Shown here piece by piece: positions 6,127 to 12,477 of a DNA stretch of 12,477 bases. The DNA is from CAZQLE01 sp964593905. Its GTDB lineage: Bacteria > Chloroflexota > Anaerolineae > Anaerolineales > Anaerolineaceae. Each line of letters starts with the position of its first letter. Within the stretch, counting starts at the first letter, position 1. The notes beneath the pieces are model-generated. The model was given only the letters and a program-made list of their open reading frames with translations, searched no databases and was not told the origin of the DNA. The stretch spans positions 1 through 12,477 of the forward strand of contig CAZQLE010000114.1 in NCBI GenBank assembly GCA_964593905.1. Reading direction: 5' to 3'. The translations under genes were made by a program, and so were the position numbers.

Positions 6127-7095
6127 ATGGCTTCAACGCCCAATATCGACCTGAACGAATACTGGACCTATGATAAAGTCTTTCCGGGTTCAACGCCTTT
6201 CAACCGCGCCATCAGCCAAACCTATGAACCGGGTTCCGTGTTCAAGGTGCTAACCATGGCCGCAGCGCTGGATTCAGGCAAAGTGAAACCAGACACCCAG
6301 TTTATCGATACCGGCAGCATCTCCATCGGCGGTATTACAATCTACAACTGGGATCGAGGCGCATGGGGCCCGCAGGATATGGTGGGCTGTATGCAGCACT
6401 CATTGAATGTCTGTCTCACCTGGATCGCCATCCAGGTCGGCCCCAAAGACTTCTATAAATACATGGATGCTTTTGGAATTGGGCGGCGCACAAAAGTTGA
6501 CCTGTCTGGCGAGGTCAATTACCCCCTCAGCGTACCGGGAGACCCAAACTGGTATGAGGCTAATCTGGGCACCAACAGTTTTGGTCAAAGTGTCGCGGCC
6601 ACCCCGCTGCAAATGGCGGCAGCCGTCTCGGCGCTGGCAAATAATGGCAAGATCATGGCGCCGCACATTGTGAAATCCATCATCGAAGATGGCCGGCAGC
6701 GCTATGTCGAACCGGTGGTGATCAGCCAACCCATCTCGGCCGAAACCGCCCACACCATCACCGAAATGCTGGCAATCTCACTCGAACAGGAAGCATCCGA
6801 TGCCCTGGTGCCCGGCTATCGTGTGGCCGGCAAGACCGGCACGGGTGAAATTCCATCCCCAGAGGGGTATGTCAGCAATCTGACAAACGCCTCCTTCGTG
6901 GGCTGGGGCCCAACCGATGACCCCCGCTTCCTGGTATATTTGTGGCTTGAAAAACCCAAGAGTTCCCCCTGGGGCTCTGTGGTCGCGGCGCCTGTCTTTT
7001 CTGAGGCAACCCAAAAATTAGTGGCTCTGATGAACCTGCCTCCCGATGATATCCGGCTGCAATTATATGCCGTCCAACCCAGCACGACCCAGTAG
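6127..7095 (+). CDS. ftsI: FtsI C-terminal part: transpeptidase domain
   Basis: This 322-residue piece carries the whole catalytic site. YEPGSVFKVLTMAAALD holds the acylated Ser and its Lys, HSLNVCLTWIA holds the SxN motif and VAGKTGTGEIP holds the KTG motif. FGQSVAATPLQMAAAVSALANNGK is the usual conserved stretch between SxN and KTG. There is no PASTA domain at the C-terminus. If translated separately from the ATG at 6127 it would have no membrane anchor and would lose the first transpeptidase strand (GTLVVLDPKTGEIIA). Only a weak GGCGAG lies 9 bases upstream, so independent translation is doubtful. The TAG stop lies 9 bases before the murF GTG. Confidence 0.85.
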   Translation: MASTPNIDLNEYWTYDKVFPGSTPFNRAISQTYEPGSVFKVLTMAAALDSGKVKPDTQFIDTGSISIGGITIYNWDRGAWGPQDMVGCMQHSLNVCLTWIAIQVGPKDFYKYMDAFGIGRRTKVDLSGEVNYPLSVPGDPNWYEANLGTNSFGQSVAATPLQMAAAVSALANNGKIMAPHIVKSIIEDGRQRYVEPVVISQPISAETAHTITEMLAISLEQEASDALVPGYRVAGKTGTGEIPSPEGYVSNLTNASFVGWGPTDDPRFLVYLWLEKPKSSPWGSVVAAPVFSEATQKLVALMNLPPDDIRLQLYAVQPSTTQ

Positions 7096-7099
7096 AGGT
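7094..7099 (+). promoter_or_regulatory. Ribosome binding site supporting the GTG start of murF
   Basis: AGAGGT overlaps the ftsI stop codon and lies 5 bases before a GTG at 7105. It supports GTG as the murF start, since no ATG is well placed. Confidence 0.6.
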
Positions 7100-7104
7100 A
7101 AACT

Positions 7105-8520
7105 GTGCCCGCCTTTAGCGATTTGATCGAAGCCATTACCCGCATCCGCCTGACCGGCGCCTCACCAGAAATTGGTGGGGCATCTGTCGACTCACGGCAA
7201 ATTCAACCCGGCCAGCTTTTTGTGGCGCTGCCGGGCGAAGCGGTGGATGGACACGATTATGTTGCCAAAGCCTTTGAAAACGGCGCAGCCGCCGCATTAA
7301 TACAGCGCCCGGTTTCGGGTCTACCCACCATCGATCTCAGCACCGGCAACCTCCCGGAAGGATTTTCAATCCCCTCCGCGCCGGTTTGTTTTCTGGTAAA
7401 AGATACCCTCCAGACCTTGCAGCAATTTGCCGCCCTGTGGCGCAGCCAGTGCCCCACCCGCGTGATCGGCATCACCGGCAGTGTTGGAAAATCCACCACC
7501 AAAGAAGTTACCGCCCAGGTGTTGAGCCAGCATTTCAACACTTTAAAGAATGCCGGAAACTTCAACAATGAAATCGGCCTGCCGCTTACGCTGATCGGCC
7601 TCAAGCCGGAACATGAGCGCGCAGTACTGGAGATGGGATTTTTCGTTCCGGGCGAGATCCAACAACTATGTGATATCGCGCGCCCCAGCGTGGGTGTCAT
7701 CACCAATATTGGCACCGTACACGCTGAACGCGCCGGATCGCAGGAAGTAATTGCGCTGGGGAAAAGCGAACTGGTTCAGGCGCTGCCGGAGGATGGCTGG
7801 GCGATCTTGAATTATGATGACCCCTGGGTAAAGCCGATGGCCGAAAAAACGCACGCCAGGGTGTTGTTTTACGGGGTCAATCCCGGTGCAGACCTGTGGG
7901 CCGATCAAATCAGCAGCCACGGTCTGGAGGGCATCCGCTTCCGAATGCATTACCATAACGAGGTGCTGCACCTGCGCATCCCGCTCATCGGCCGCCATTC
8001 GGTCCACACCGCCTTGCGGGCGATTGCCGTGGCGCTGGTGGAAGGCTTAACCTGGCAGGAAATTATCACCGGCCTGAAAGAAAGCAAACCCCAACTGCGC
8101 ATGGTCACCGTCCGCACCCCAGAAGGCGCACTGGTACTGGATGACACCTACAACGCCGCACCAGAATCGATGCTGGCAGCCTTGAACCTGATGGAAGAGA
8201 TCGATGGGGTAAAAATTGGCATTCTGGGCGATATGCTTGAACTTGGGCCCTATGAAAAAGAAGGGCATATCAAGGTTGGCATACGGGCGGCCGAAGTTTG
8301 CAGCGAGCTGATCTTGATCGGCGAACGCAGCCGCATGATCGGCGATGCCGCCGTGCAAGCCGGGTTGAATCGCGATAAAATCACCTGGTTTGCCGATGTA
8401 CCCGAGTTGATCGAGTATGTCCGCGGCCGGAAATTTAATGATGGAGAAGTTATATTGGTTAAAGGTTCACATGGTTTGCGAATGGAGCGCATAACAGCGG
8501 CAATGGAGGCGCGCAAATGA
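7105..8520 (+). CDS. murF: UDP-MurNAc-tripeptide:D-Ala-D-Ala ligase MurF
   Basis: A 471-residue ATP-dependent cytoplasmic Mur ligase that adds D-Ala-D-Ala to UDP-MurNAc-tripeptide. The N-terminal substrate domain has VDSRQIQPGQLFVALPGE (28-45), with the DSR motif typical of MurE and MurF. The central ATPase domain has the P-loop GITGSVGKSTTKE (122-134), then NAGNFNNEIGLPLTL (149-163) and VITNIGTVHAE (198-208). The C-terminal domain starts around DDTYNAAPESM (346-356). NFNNEIGLPLT and DD.YNA.P.SM separate MurF from MurE. The start is GTG at 7105. The gene follows ftsI by 9 bases where murE would normally be. Its TGA overlaps the mraY ATG (ATGA). Confidence 0.95.
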   Translation: MPAFSDLIEAITRIRLTGASPEIGGASVDSRQIQPGQLFVALPGEAVDGHDYVAKAFENGAAAALIQRPVSGLPTIDLSTGNLPEGFSIPSAPVCFLVKDTLQTLQQFAALWRSQCPTRVIGITGSVGKSTTKEVTAQVLSQHFNTLKNAGNFNNEIGLPLTLIGLKPEHERAVLEMGFFVPGEIQQLCDIARPSVGVITNIGTVHAERAGSQEVIALGKSELVQALPEDGWAILNYDDPWVKPMAEKTHARVLFYGVNPGADLWADQISSHGLEGIRFRMHYHNEVLHLRIPLIGRHSVHTALRAIAVALVEGLTWQEIITGLKESKPQLRMVTVRTPEGALVLDDTYNAAPESMLAALNLMEEIDGVKIGILGDMLELGPYEKEGHIKVGIRAAEVCSELILIGERSRMIGDAAVQAGLNRDKITWFADVPELIEYVRGRKFNDGEVILVKGSHGLRMERITAAMEARK

Positions 8521-9509
8521 AAGAGACCTCTCTTGCCCTGGCGCTCAGCACACTCGGCTTTATGATGACTGTCATCTGGGGCGGGCCGCTGATTCGCATT
8601 TTGCGCCATTTTCGGATCGGAAAGCTGATCCGCATGGATGGACCCGACCGGCACATGACCAAAATGGGCACCCCCACCATGGGCGGTGTGATGTTCCTTG
8701 TGCCGGTTACGCTCATCACCATTTTGATGAATGCTGCATCACTGATCGGCCTGGATGTCCTCGGCCGCTCGGTTTTGCTGCCGTTAATCGTAATGGTGGT
8801 CTACGGGGTGCTCGGCATGGTCGATGACTGGGAAGGAATTCGCGGATCGCGCCGCGGGCTGGGCATGCGTGCGCGCACCAAGTTCATCTTACAGGTCATT
8901 TTTGCTGTGGGTATTGCTTTTGTTTTAAAGTACATGCTGTACGTGCCCGAGATGTTCTGGCCGTCGGTGAAAGAACCCTTCGCCCTGGGGATCTGGTATA
9001 TCCCGGTGGCTACTTTTCTGATTGTGGGCATGTCGAATGCCGTCAATTTCACCGATGGGCTGGACGGATTGGCCGGGCTGATCGCCGCAACCGCCTTTGC
9101 AGCCTATGGTGGAATCGCTTTGATGCAAAACCAGCCCTTTATCGCCCGTTTTTGCTTTTCACTGGTGGGCGCATTATTCGGTTTCTTGTGGTTTAACATC
9201 CACCCCGCAGAGCTATTCATGGGAGATACCGGTTCGCTGGCGCTGGGGGCAACCCTGGCGGTGGTGGCTTTAATGACCGGGCAATGGCTGTTGCTGCCCG
9301 TGATCGCGGTGATCCCGGTCAGCGAGACATTGAGTGTGGTTTTACAAATCGCCTACTTCAAGCTCACCAAAGGCAAGCGGCTGTTCAAAATGGCCCCTCT
9401 GCATCATCATTTTGAACTGCTGGGTTGGAGCGAAATTCAAGTGGTGCAGCGTTTCTGGTTGGTCGGGTTACTGTTTGCGATGCTGGGCATCGCACTGGCA
9501 CTGGTGTGA
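8517..9509 (+). CDS. mraY: Phospho-MurNAc-pentapeptide transferase MraY
   Basis: A 330-residue polytopic membrane enzyme with about ten hydrophobic segments. It transfers phospho-MurNAc-pentapeptide from UDP to undecaprenyl phosphate, making lipid I on the inner face of the membrane. Signatures are GTPTMGGVMFL (51-61), the acidic pair DDWEGI (103-108), NAVNFTDGLDGLAG (174-187) and FMGDTGSLALG (234-244). The HHH motif lies in APLHHHFELLGWSE (293-306). The Asp residues in the DD, NFTDGLDG and GDTGS motifs bind Mg and the substrate phosphates in this family. Length is slightly below the common 320-360 range midpoint but complete. It starts within the murF stop. Confidence 0.96.
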   Translation: MKETSLALALSTLGFMMTVIWGGPLIRILRHFRIGKLIRMDGPDRHMTKMGTPTMGGVMFLVPVTLITILMNAASLIGLDVLGRSVLLPLIVMVVYGVLGMVDDWEGIRGSRRGLGMRARTKFILQVIFAVGIAFVLKYMLYVPEMFWPSVKEPFALGIWYIPVATFLIVGMSNAVNFTDGLDGLAGLIAATAFAAYGGIALMQNQPFIARFCFSLVGALFGFLWFNIHPAELFMGDTGSLALGATLAVVALMTGQWLLLPVIAVIPVSETLSVVLQIAYFKLTKGKRLFKMAPLHHHFELLGWSEIQVVQRFWLVGLLFAMLGIALALV

Positions 9510-9515
9510 GGCTGA

Positions 9516-10874
9516 ATGAATAAGAATCGTTGGCAAGACAAACGAGTATTGATCCTGGGAGCCGCCCGACAGGGGCTGGCCCTGGCTCGTTTTCTGTGCC
9601 AGCGCGGCGCACGGGTGACCCTCAACGATCAGCGCAACGCTGAAAAGCTGACCGCCGAACAGGCCGCAATGGCAGGTTACACGTTGCAATGGGCGCTGGG
9701 CGGCCACCCGGTCGAGCTGCTGGAGCAGGTCGATCTGGTATGCCTCTCGGGCGGCATTCCGCTTACCCTGCCCATTGTTCAGACGGCTGTCGAACGAGGT
9801 CTGCCTGTTTCAAATGACTCGCAGGTCTTTATGGAAGAAGTGCCCTGCCGGGTGATTGGCATCACCGGTTCGGCCGGCAAGACCACCACTACCACGCTGG
9901 TGGGCCGCATGGCCGCAGCAGCGCAGCCGGGCCATTCCTGGGTTGGCGGCAACATTGGCCTGCCCCTGGTGGAATACCTGGACAAGATTCAGCCCGAAGA
10001 CACGGTGGTTTTGGAGCTATCCAGTTTTCAACTGGAACAGATGACCCGTTCGCCGCAAATTGCCGCCGTGCTGAATATCACTCCCAACCATCTCGACCGG
10101 CACGGAACGATGGCCGCCTACAGCGCGGCAAAGGCCAATATTCTGCGCTATCAGACCCCTGCCGATACTGCTGTTCTGGGGCGTGATGATCGCGGAGCCT
10201 GGGAGCTGCGTGATCTGGTCAAAGGCCATCTGCTCAGTTTTGGGTTAAATGGCGGCCAGGATACCCTGATTGATCAGGGCTGGATCAGCATCAATGGCAC
10301 CAAACTGCTGCCCCTTTCGGCCATCGGGCTGCGCGGGGAACATAATTTACGCAATGTACTGGCTGCCTGCGCCATTGGCACAGCCGCCGGTTTTGCCGCC
10401 GAGACCCTGCGCGCCGCCGTCGAAGGATTTGGCGGTGTGCCCCACCGCCTGGCGCTGGTGCGCACCCTGCACGGCGTACGCTGGTATAACGATTCCATTG
10501 CCACCGCGCCAGAGCGCACCAGCGCGGCAATCCGCGCGTTTGACGAGCCTTTGGTTTTATTACTGGGCGGCCGCGATAAAAATTTGCCCTGGGCAGACCT
10601 GGCCGAACTGGTTTGCCAGCGGGTAGACCATGTGGTGGTGTTTGGCGAAGCAGCCGATAAAATTCTGGCGGCGCTGGGCAGCGTTTCGTCTGATCGCCGG
10701 CCGCAGAGCACCATCCGCTGCACAACCCTGCATCAGGCCGTGCAGGCAGCCGCAGAAGCTGCGTCCGAGGGTGATGTTGTTCTTCTATCACCCGGCGGCA
10801 CCAGTTTTGATGAATTTAAAGATTTTGAAGAACGAGGGGAGCGGTTTCGCACATGGGTGAATCAGCTTTCGTAA
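9516..10874 (+). CDS. murD: UDP-N-acetylmuramoyl-alanine:glutamate ligase MurD
   Basis: A 452-residue cytoplasmic Mur ligase that adds D-Glu to UDP-MurNAc-L-Ala. A Rossmann-like N-terminal domain begins VLILGAARQGLALARFL (11-27). The ATPase domain has GITGSAGKTTTTTLVG (115-130), VGGNIGLPL (143-151), VLELSSFQLE (165-174) and NITPNHLDRHGTMAAYSAAK (187-206). The C-terminal domain has YNDSIATAPERTSAA (324-338), LLLGGRDKN (348-356) and LLSPGGTSFDEFKDFEERG (423-441). Compared with the commoner NDSKATN, the loop here reads NDSIATAPE, so the Lys is replaced by Ile. This variant occurs in other MurD homologues as far as I recall. The ATG lies 6 bases after mraY, with GAGG just upstream. Its 3' end overlaps ftsW by 22 bases. 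Confidence 0.94.
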   Translation: MNKNRWQDKRVLILGAARQGLALARFLCQRGARVTLNDQRNAEKLTAEQAAMAGYTLQWALGGHPVELLEQVDLVCLSGGIPLTLPIVQTAVERGLPVSNDSQVFMEEVPCRVIGITGSAGKTTTTTLVGRMAAAAQPGHSWVGGNIGLPLVEYLDKIQPEDTVVLELSSFQLEQMTRSPQIAAVLNITPNHLDRHGTMAAYSAAKANILRYQTPADTAVLGRDDRGAWELRDLVKGHLLSFGLNGGQDTLIDQGWISINGTKLLPLSAIGLRGEHNLRNVLAACAIGTAAGFAAETLRAAVEGFGGVPHRLALVRTLHGVRWYNDSIATAPERTSAAIRAFDEPLVLLLGGRDKNLPWADLAELVCQRVDHVVVFGEAADKILAALGSVSSDRRPQSTIRCTTLHQAVQAAAEAASEGDVVLLSPGGTSFDEFKDFEERGERFRTWVNQLS

Positions 10875-12100
10875 GCCCAAGAACAAACGGGCAGACAGCT
10901 CCAAAACCACGGTCATTGCGCCTGCGGTTTGATGTTCCATTAATCGTGGCGGTGGCCGGTCTGCTGGTAATTGGCCTGCTTTTCGTCTATTCGGCAAGCT
11001 GGAATTTTGCCATTCGCAGCGGTCAGGATGCCAGTTACGTGTTGCTGCGCCAGTTCCGCTGGGTAATTGTCGGGTTAATCGCCGGCGGCATTATCACCAT
11101 GCTCGATTACCGTCTTATTACCAAGGTGGCGCTGCCCGTGATGATGGTCACCATGTTTTCGCTCCTGGTGGTGCTGTTCATCAATGACGGCAACGGCGTA
11201 AGCCGCACCCTTTTCAACGGGTCGGTCCAGCCCTCTGAGCTGGCAAAGGTCAGCCTGATCCTGTATCTTGCGGTCTGGTTGGATTCAAAGAAAGACACGA
11301 TCACCACGGTTTCGCTTGGCCTGCTGCCCCTGATTGTGATTCTGGGGGTCACGGCCGGTTTTGTGCTGTTGCAGCCCGATATTTCTGCCGGCGGCACCAT
11401 CGTCATTCTGGGCATTATGATGTTCTTCCTGGGCGGCGGCGATATTCGCCAGCTCACGTTGATCTTTGTCGCGGTTATGATCGTTGGAATCTTGATCGTC
11501 ACCATCAGCCACACCGGTCAGGAACGCATTACCGCGTATTTCAATGGCCTTAATGACCCCCAGACTGCCTCCTATCATGTTCAACGCTCCATCGAGGCGA
11601 TTGTACGCGGCGGGTTCTTTGGCGTGGGCATTGGCAACAGCACGGTCAAATTCACCGGGCTGCCCTTTGCCTGGACAGACAGCATCTTTGCCGTCATCGC
11701 CGAAGAGACCGGGTTGGTTGGGTCGGCAATTGTGGTCATGTTGTACATTTTGCTGCTCTGGCGCGGTCTGGCAATTGCACGGCGCGCCAACGACTATCTG
11801 GGCAAAGTGCTGGCGGCCGGGTTAACCCTGTGGATTGTGCTGGAAGCCTTGATTAACATCGGCGTGATGGTAAATCTGGTGCCATTTGCGGGCAATGCCC
11901 TGCCCCTGATGAGCTCCGGCGGATCCAATATGGTCATGACCCTGGTTGCAATCGGGATGTTAATGAGCATTTCGCGGGTATCGATGCAAGAACCTGTCGA
12001 AGGAGAAAGGACTACCTTTAATGCGGTTGTTGATTTGCGCCGGCGGGACGGGCGGAGGAGTGTATCCAGCCCTCGCCGTCCTGCAATCCCTCGCCAGTAA
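10853..12100 (+). CDS. ftsW: Septal peptidoglycan polymerase FtsW (SEDS family)
   Basis: A 415-residue polytopic SEDS glycosyltransferase that polymerises lipid II together with the septal PBP. A basic cytoplasmic N-terminus of about 27 residues precedes about ten membrane segments starting at VPLIVAVAGLLVIGLLFVYSA. Family signatures are QPSELAKVSLILYLA (126-140), LLQPDISAGGT (172-182), ITAYFNGLNDPQTASYHVQRS (226-246) and GGFFGVGIGNSTVKF (253-267). TDSIFAVIAEETGLVGS (275-291) and ALPLMSSGGSNM (349-360) complete the set. Asp276 in the TDSIF segment corresponds to the conserved TDFIF Asp thought to be catalytic in SEDS proteins. The GLPFAWTD form and position in the dcw cluster favour FtsW over RodA. 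The start overlaps the end of murD by 22 bases. The last 26 or so residues, a basic cytoplasmic tail, overlap the start of murG. Confidence 0.93.
   Translation: MGESAFVSPRTNGQTAPKPRSLRLRFDVPLIVAVAGLLVIGLLFVYSASWNFAIRSGQDASYVLLRQFRWVIVGLIAGGIITMLDYRLITKVALPVMMVTMFSLLVVLFINDGNGVSRTLFNGSVQPSELAKVSLILYLAVWLDSKKDTITTVSLGLLPLIVILGVTAGFVLLQPDISAGGTIVILGIMMFFLGGGDIRQLTLIFVAVMIVGILIVTISHTGQERITAYFNGLNDPQTASYHVQRSIEAIVRGGFFGVGIGNSTVKFTGLPFAWTDSIFAVIAEETGLVGSAIVVMLYILLLWRGLAIARRANDYLGKVLAAGLTLWIVLEALINIGVMVNLVPFAGNALPLMSSGGSNMVMTLVAIGMLMSISRVSMQEPVEGERTTFNAVVDLRRRDGRRSVSSPRRPAIPRQ
12007..12011 (+). promoter_or_regulatory. Ribosome binding site of murG inside ftsW
   Basis: AAGGA lies 9 bases before the ATG at 12021, within the ftsW reading frame. 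An AGGAG at 12001-12005 lies somewhat far. Both support a murG start inside the ftsW 3' end. Confidence 0.6.
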
Positions 12101-12477
12101 CACCGATGCCACGCTGTGGGTCGGTGGTCAGGGCGGTATGGAAACCGCTCTGATTCAACGCGCCGGGGTCCCCTTCGCCGCCATTCCGGCTGCCGGGGTT
12201 CACGGAGTGGGATTGCGCGCCCTGCCGCGGAATGTTCTGCAAATCTTGCGCGGAATTCGCACCGCCAACCGGATTATTCGCGAATTCAAGCCCGATGTTC
12301 TGCTGTTTACCGGTGGATACGTAGCCGCCCCCATGGCGCTTGCCGCCCGTAAAATTCCCACCCTGTTATATGTGCCGGATATCGAACCCGGACTGGCGCT
12401 CAAATTCTTGATGCGGTTTGCCGATATCATCGCCGTAACCGCCCCGGCCAGCAAAGGTTTCTTACCCGCCAACAAAC
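12021..12477 (+). CDS. murG: MurG, UDP-GlcNAc:lipid I GlcNAc transferase (3' end outside window)
   Basis: The first 152 codons are visible and the frame is open to the window edge. MurG adds GlcNAc to lipid I on the cytoplasmic face of the membrane, giving lipid II. The N-terminal GT-B domain begins MRLLICAGGTGGGVYPALAVLQ, matching the family start GGTGGHxxPALA except that Gly13 replaces the conserved His. Further matches are TLWVGGQGGMETALI (31-45) and PDVLLFTGGYVAAPMALAA (91-109). The usual HEQN-PG loop is replaced by VPDIEPGLALKFLMRFAD (118-135). Length and position after ftsW fit MurG. The ATG lies 80 bases inside ftsW in another frame, with AAGGA upstream. The sequence is divergent at two family motifs, so a MurG-like paralogue cannot be fully excluded, but context makes MurG most likely. 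Confidence 0.88.
   Translation, partial: MRLLICAGGTGGGVYPALAVLQSLASNTDATLWVGGQGGMETALIQRAGVPFAAIPAAGVHGVGLRALPRNVLQILRGIRTANRIIREFKPDVLLFTGGYVAAPMALAARKIPTLLYVPDIEPGLALKFLMRFADIIAVTAPASKGFLPANK

Larger units (their letters stand above)
5287..7095 (+). pseudogene. ftsI: Septal penicillin-binding protein FtsI, interrupted by an in-frame stop
   Basis: Read through, this is a class B penicillin-binding protein of about 602 codons, the usual size for septal PBP2/FtsI, which cross-links peptidoglycan at the division site. All domains are present in one frame: membrane anchor, dimerisation domain, and transpeptidase with SVFK (Ser317), SLN (Ser372) and KTG (Lys516), counting the stop as codon 262. 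A TAA at 6070-6072 splits it between the two domains. The frame is the same on both sides and the sequence right after the stop still encodes the conserved strand GTLVVLDPKTGEIIAMAS. So the damage is a single substitution, not a frameshift, and looks recent or artefactual. Neighbours are intact. Other TAA codons in the cluster end genes normally, so codon reassignment is unlikely. Real loss would be expected to be harmful unless another PBP substitutes. Confidence 0.8.

Overview
The window looks like a chromosomal segment of a Gram-positive-type or monoderm bacterium of moderately high GC. The gene order, the DUF4332-type helix-hairpin-helix proteins and a MurG start reading GGTGGGVYP point to Chloroflexota, probably Anaerolineae. 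That assignment is inference from gene content and motif memory, not from a search.

Layout. Positions 1-1432 (+) hold the 3' end of an unrecognised gene followed by a patatin-like phospholipase, probably one operon. A strong terminator at 1468-1500 works in both directions. Positions 1534-3006 (-) hold two small helix-hairpin-helix proteins (one membrane-anchored, one soluble DUF4332 type) and a half-size EamA/DMT transporter. The 373-base divergent region 3007-3379 holds a likely minus-strand promoter for the transporter. It also holds a clear sigma70-type promoter for the division cluster, four 10-bp-spaced GTGG boxes that look like the MraZ operator, and a stable leader hairpin.

From 3380 to the right edge runs a compact division and cell wall (dcw) operon on the + strand: mraZ, rsmH, ftsL, ftsI (interrupted), murF, mraY, murD, ftsW and murG (cut by the window edge). 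Spacing is tight, with start/stop overlaps at mraZ/rsmH, ftsL/ftsI, murF/mraY, murD/ftsW and ftsW/murG, so this is very probably one transcript with translational coupling. MurF and MurD build the UDP-MurNAc-peptide, MraY loads it on undecaprenyl phosphate as lipid I, and MurG adds GlcNAc to give lipid II. FtsW and FtsI polymerise and cross-link at the septum, FtsL organises the division complex, MraZ represses the operon and RsmH methylates 16S rRNA. murE, normally between ftsI and murF, is absent.

Main oddities: an in-frame TAA splits ftsI exactly between its dimerisation and transpeptidase domains with the frame kept on both sides; murE is missing from the cluster; MurG has Gly where the family has a conserved His; and a regular MraZ box array sits on the expected transcription start. 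I see no mobile element, CRISPR array, rRNA or tRNA. The window is mostly an ordinary dcw cluster and I do not see a convincing new multi-gene system.
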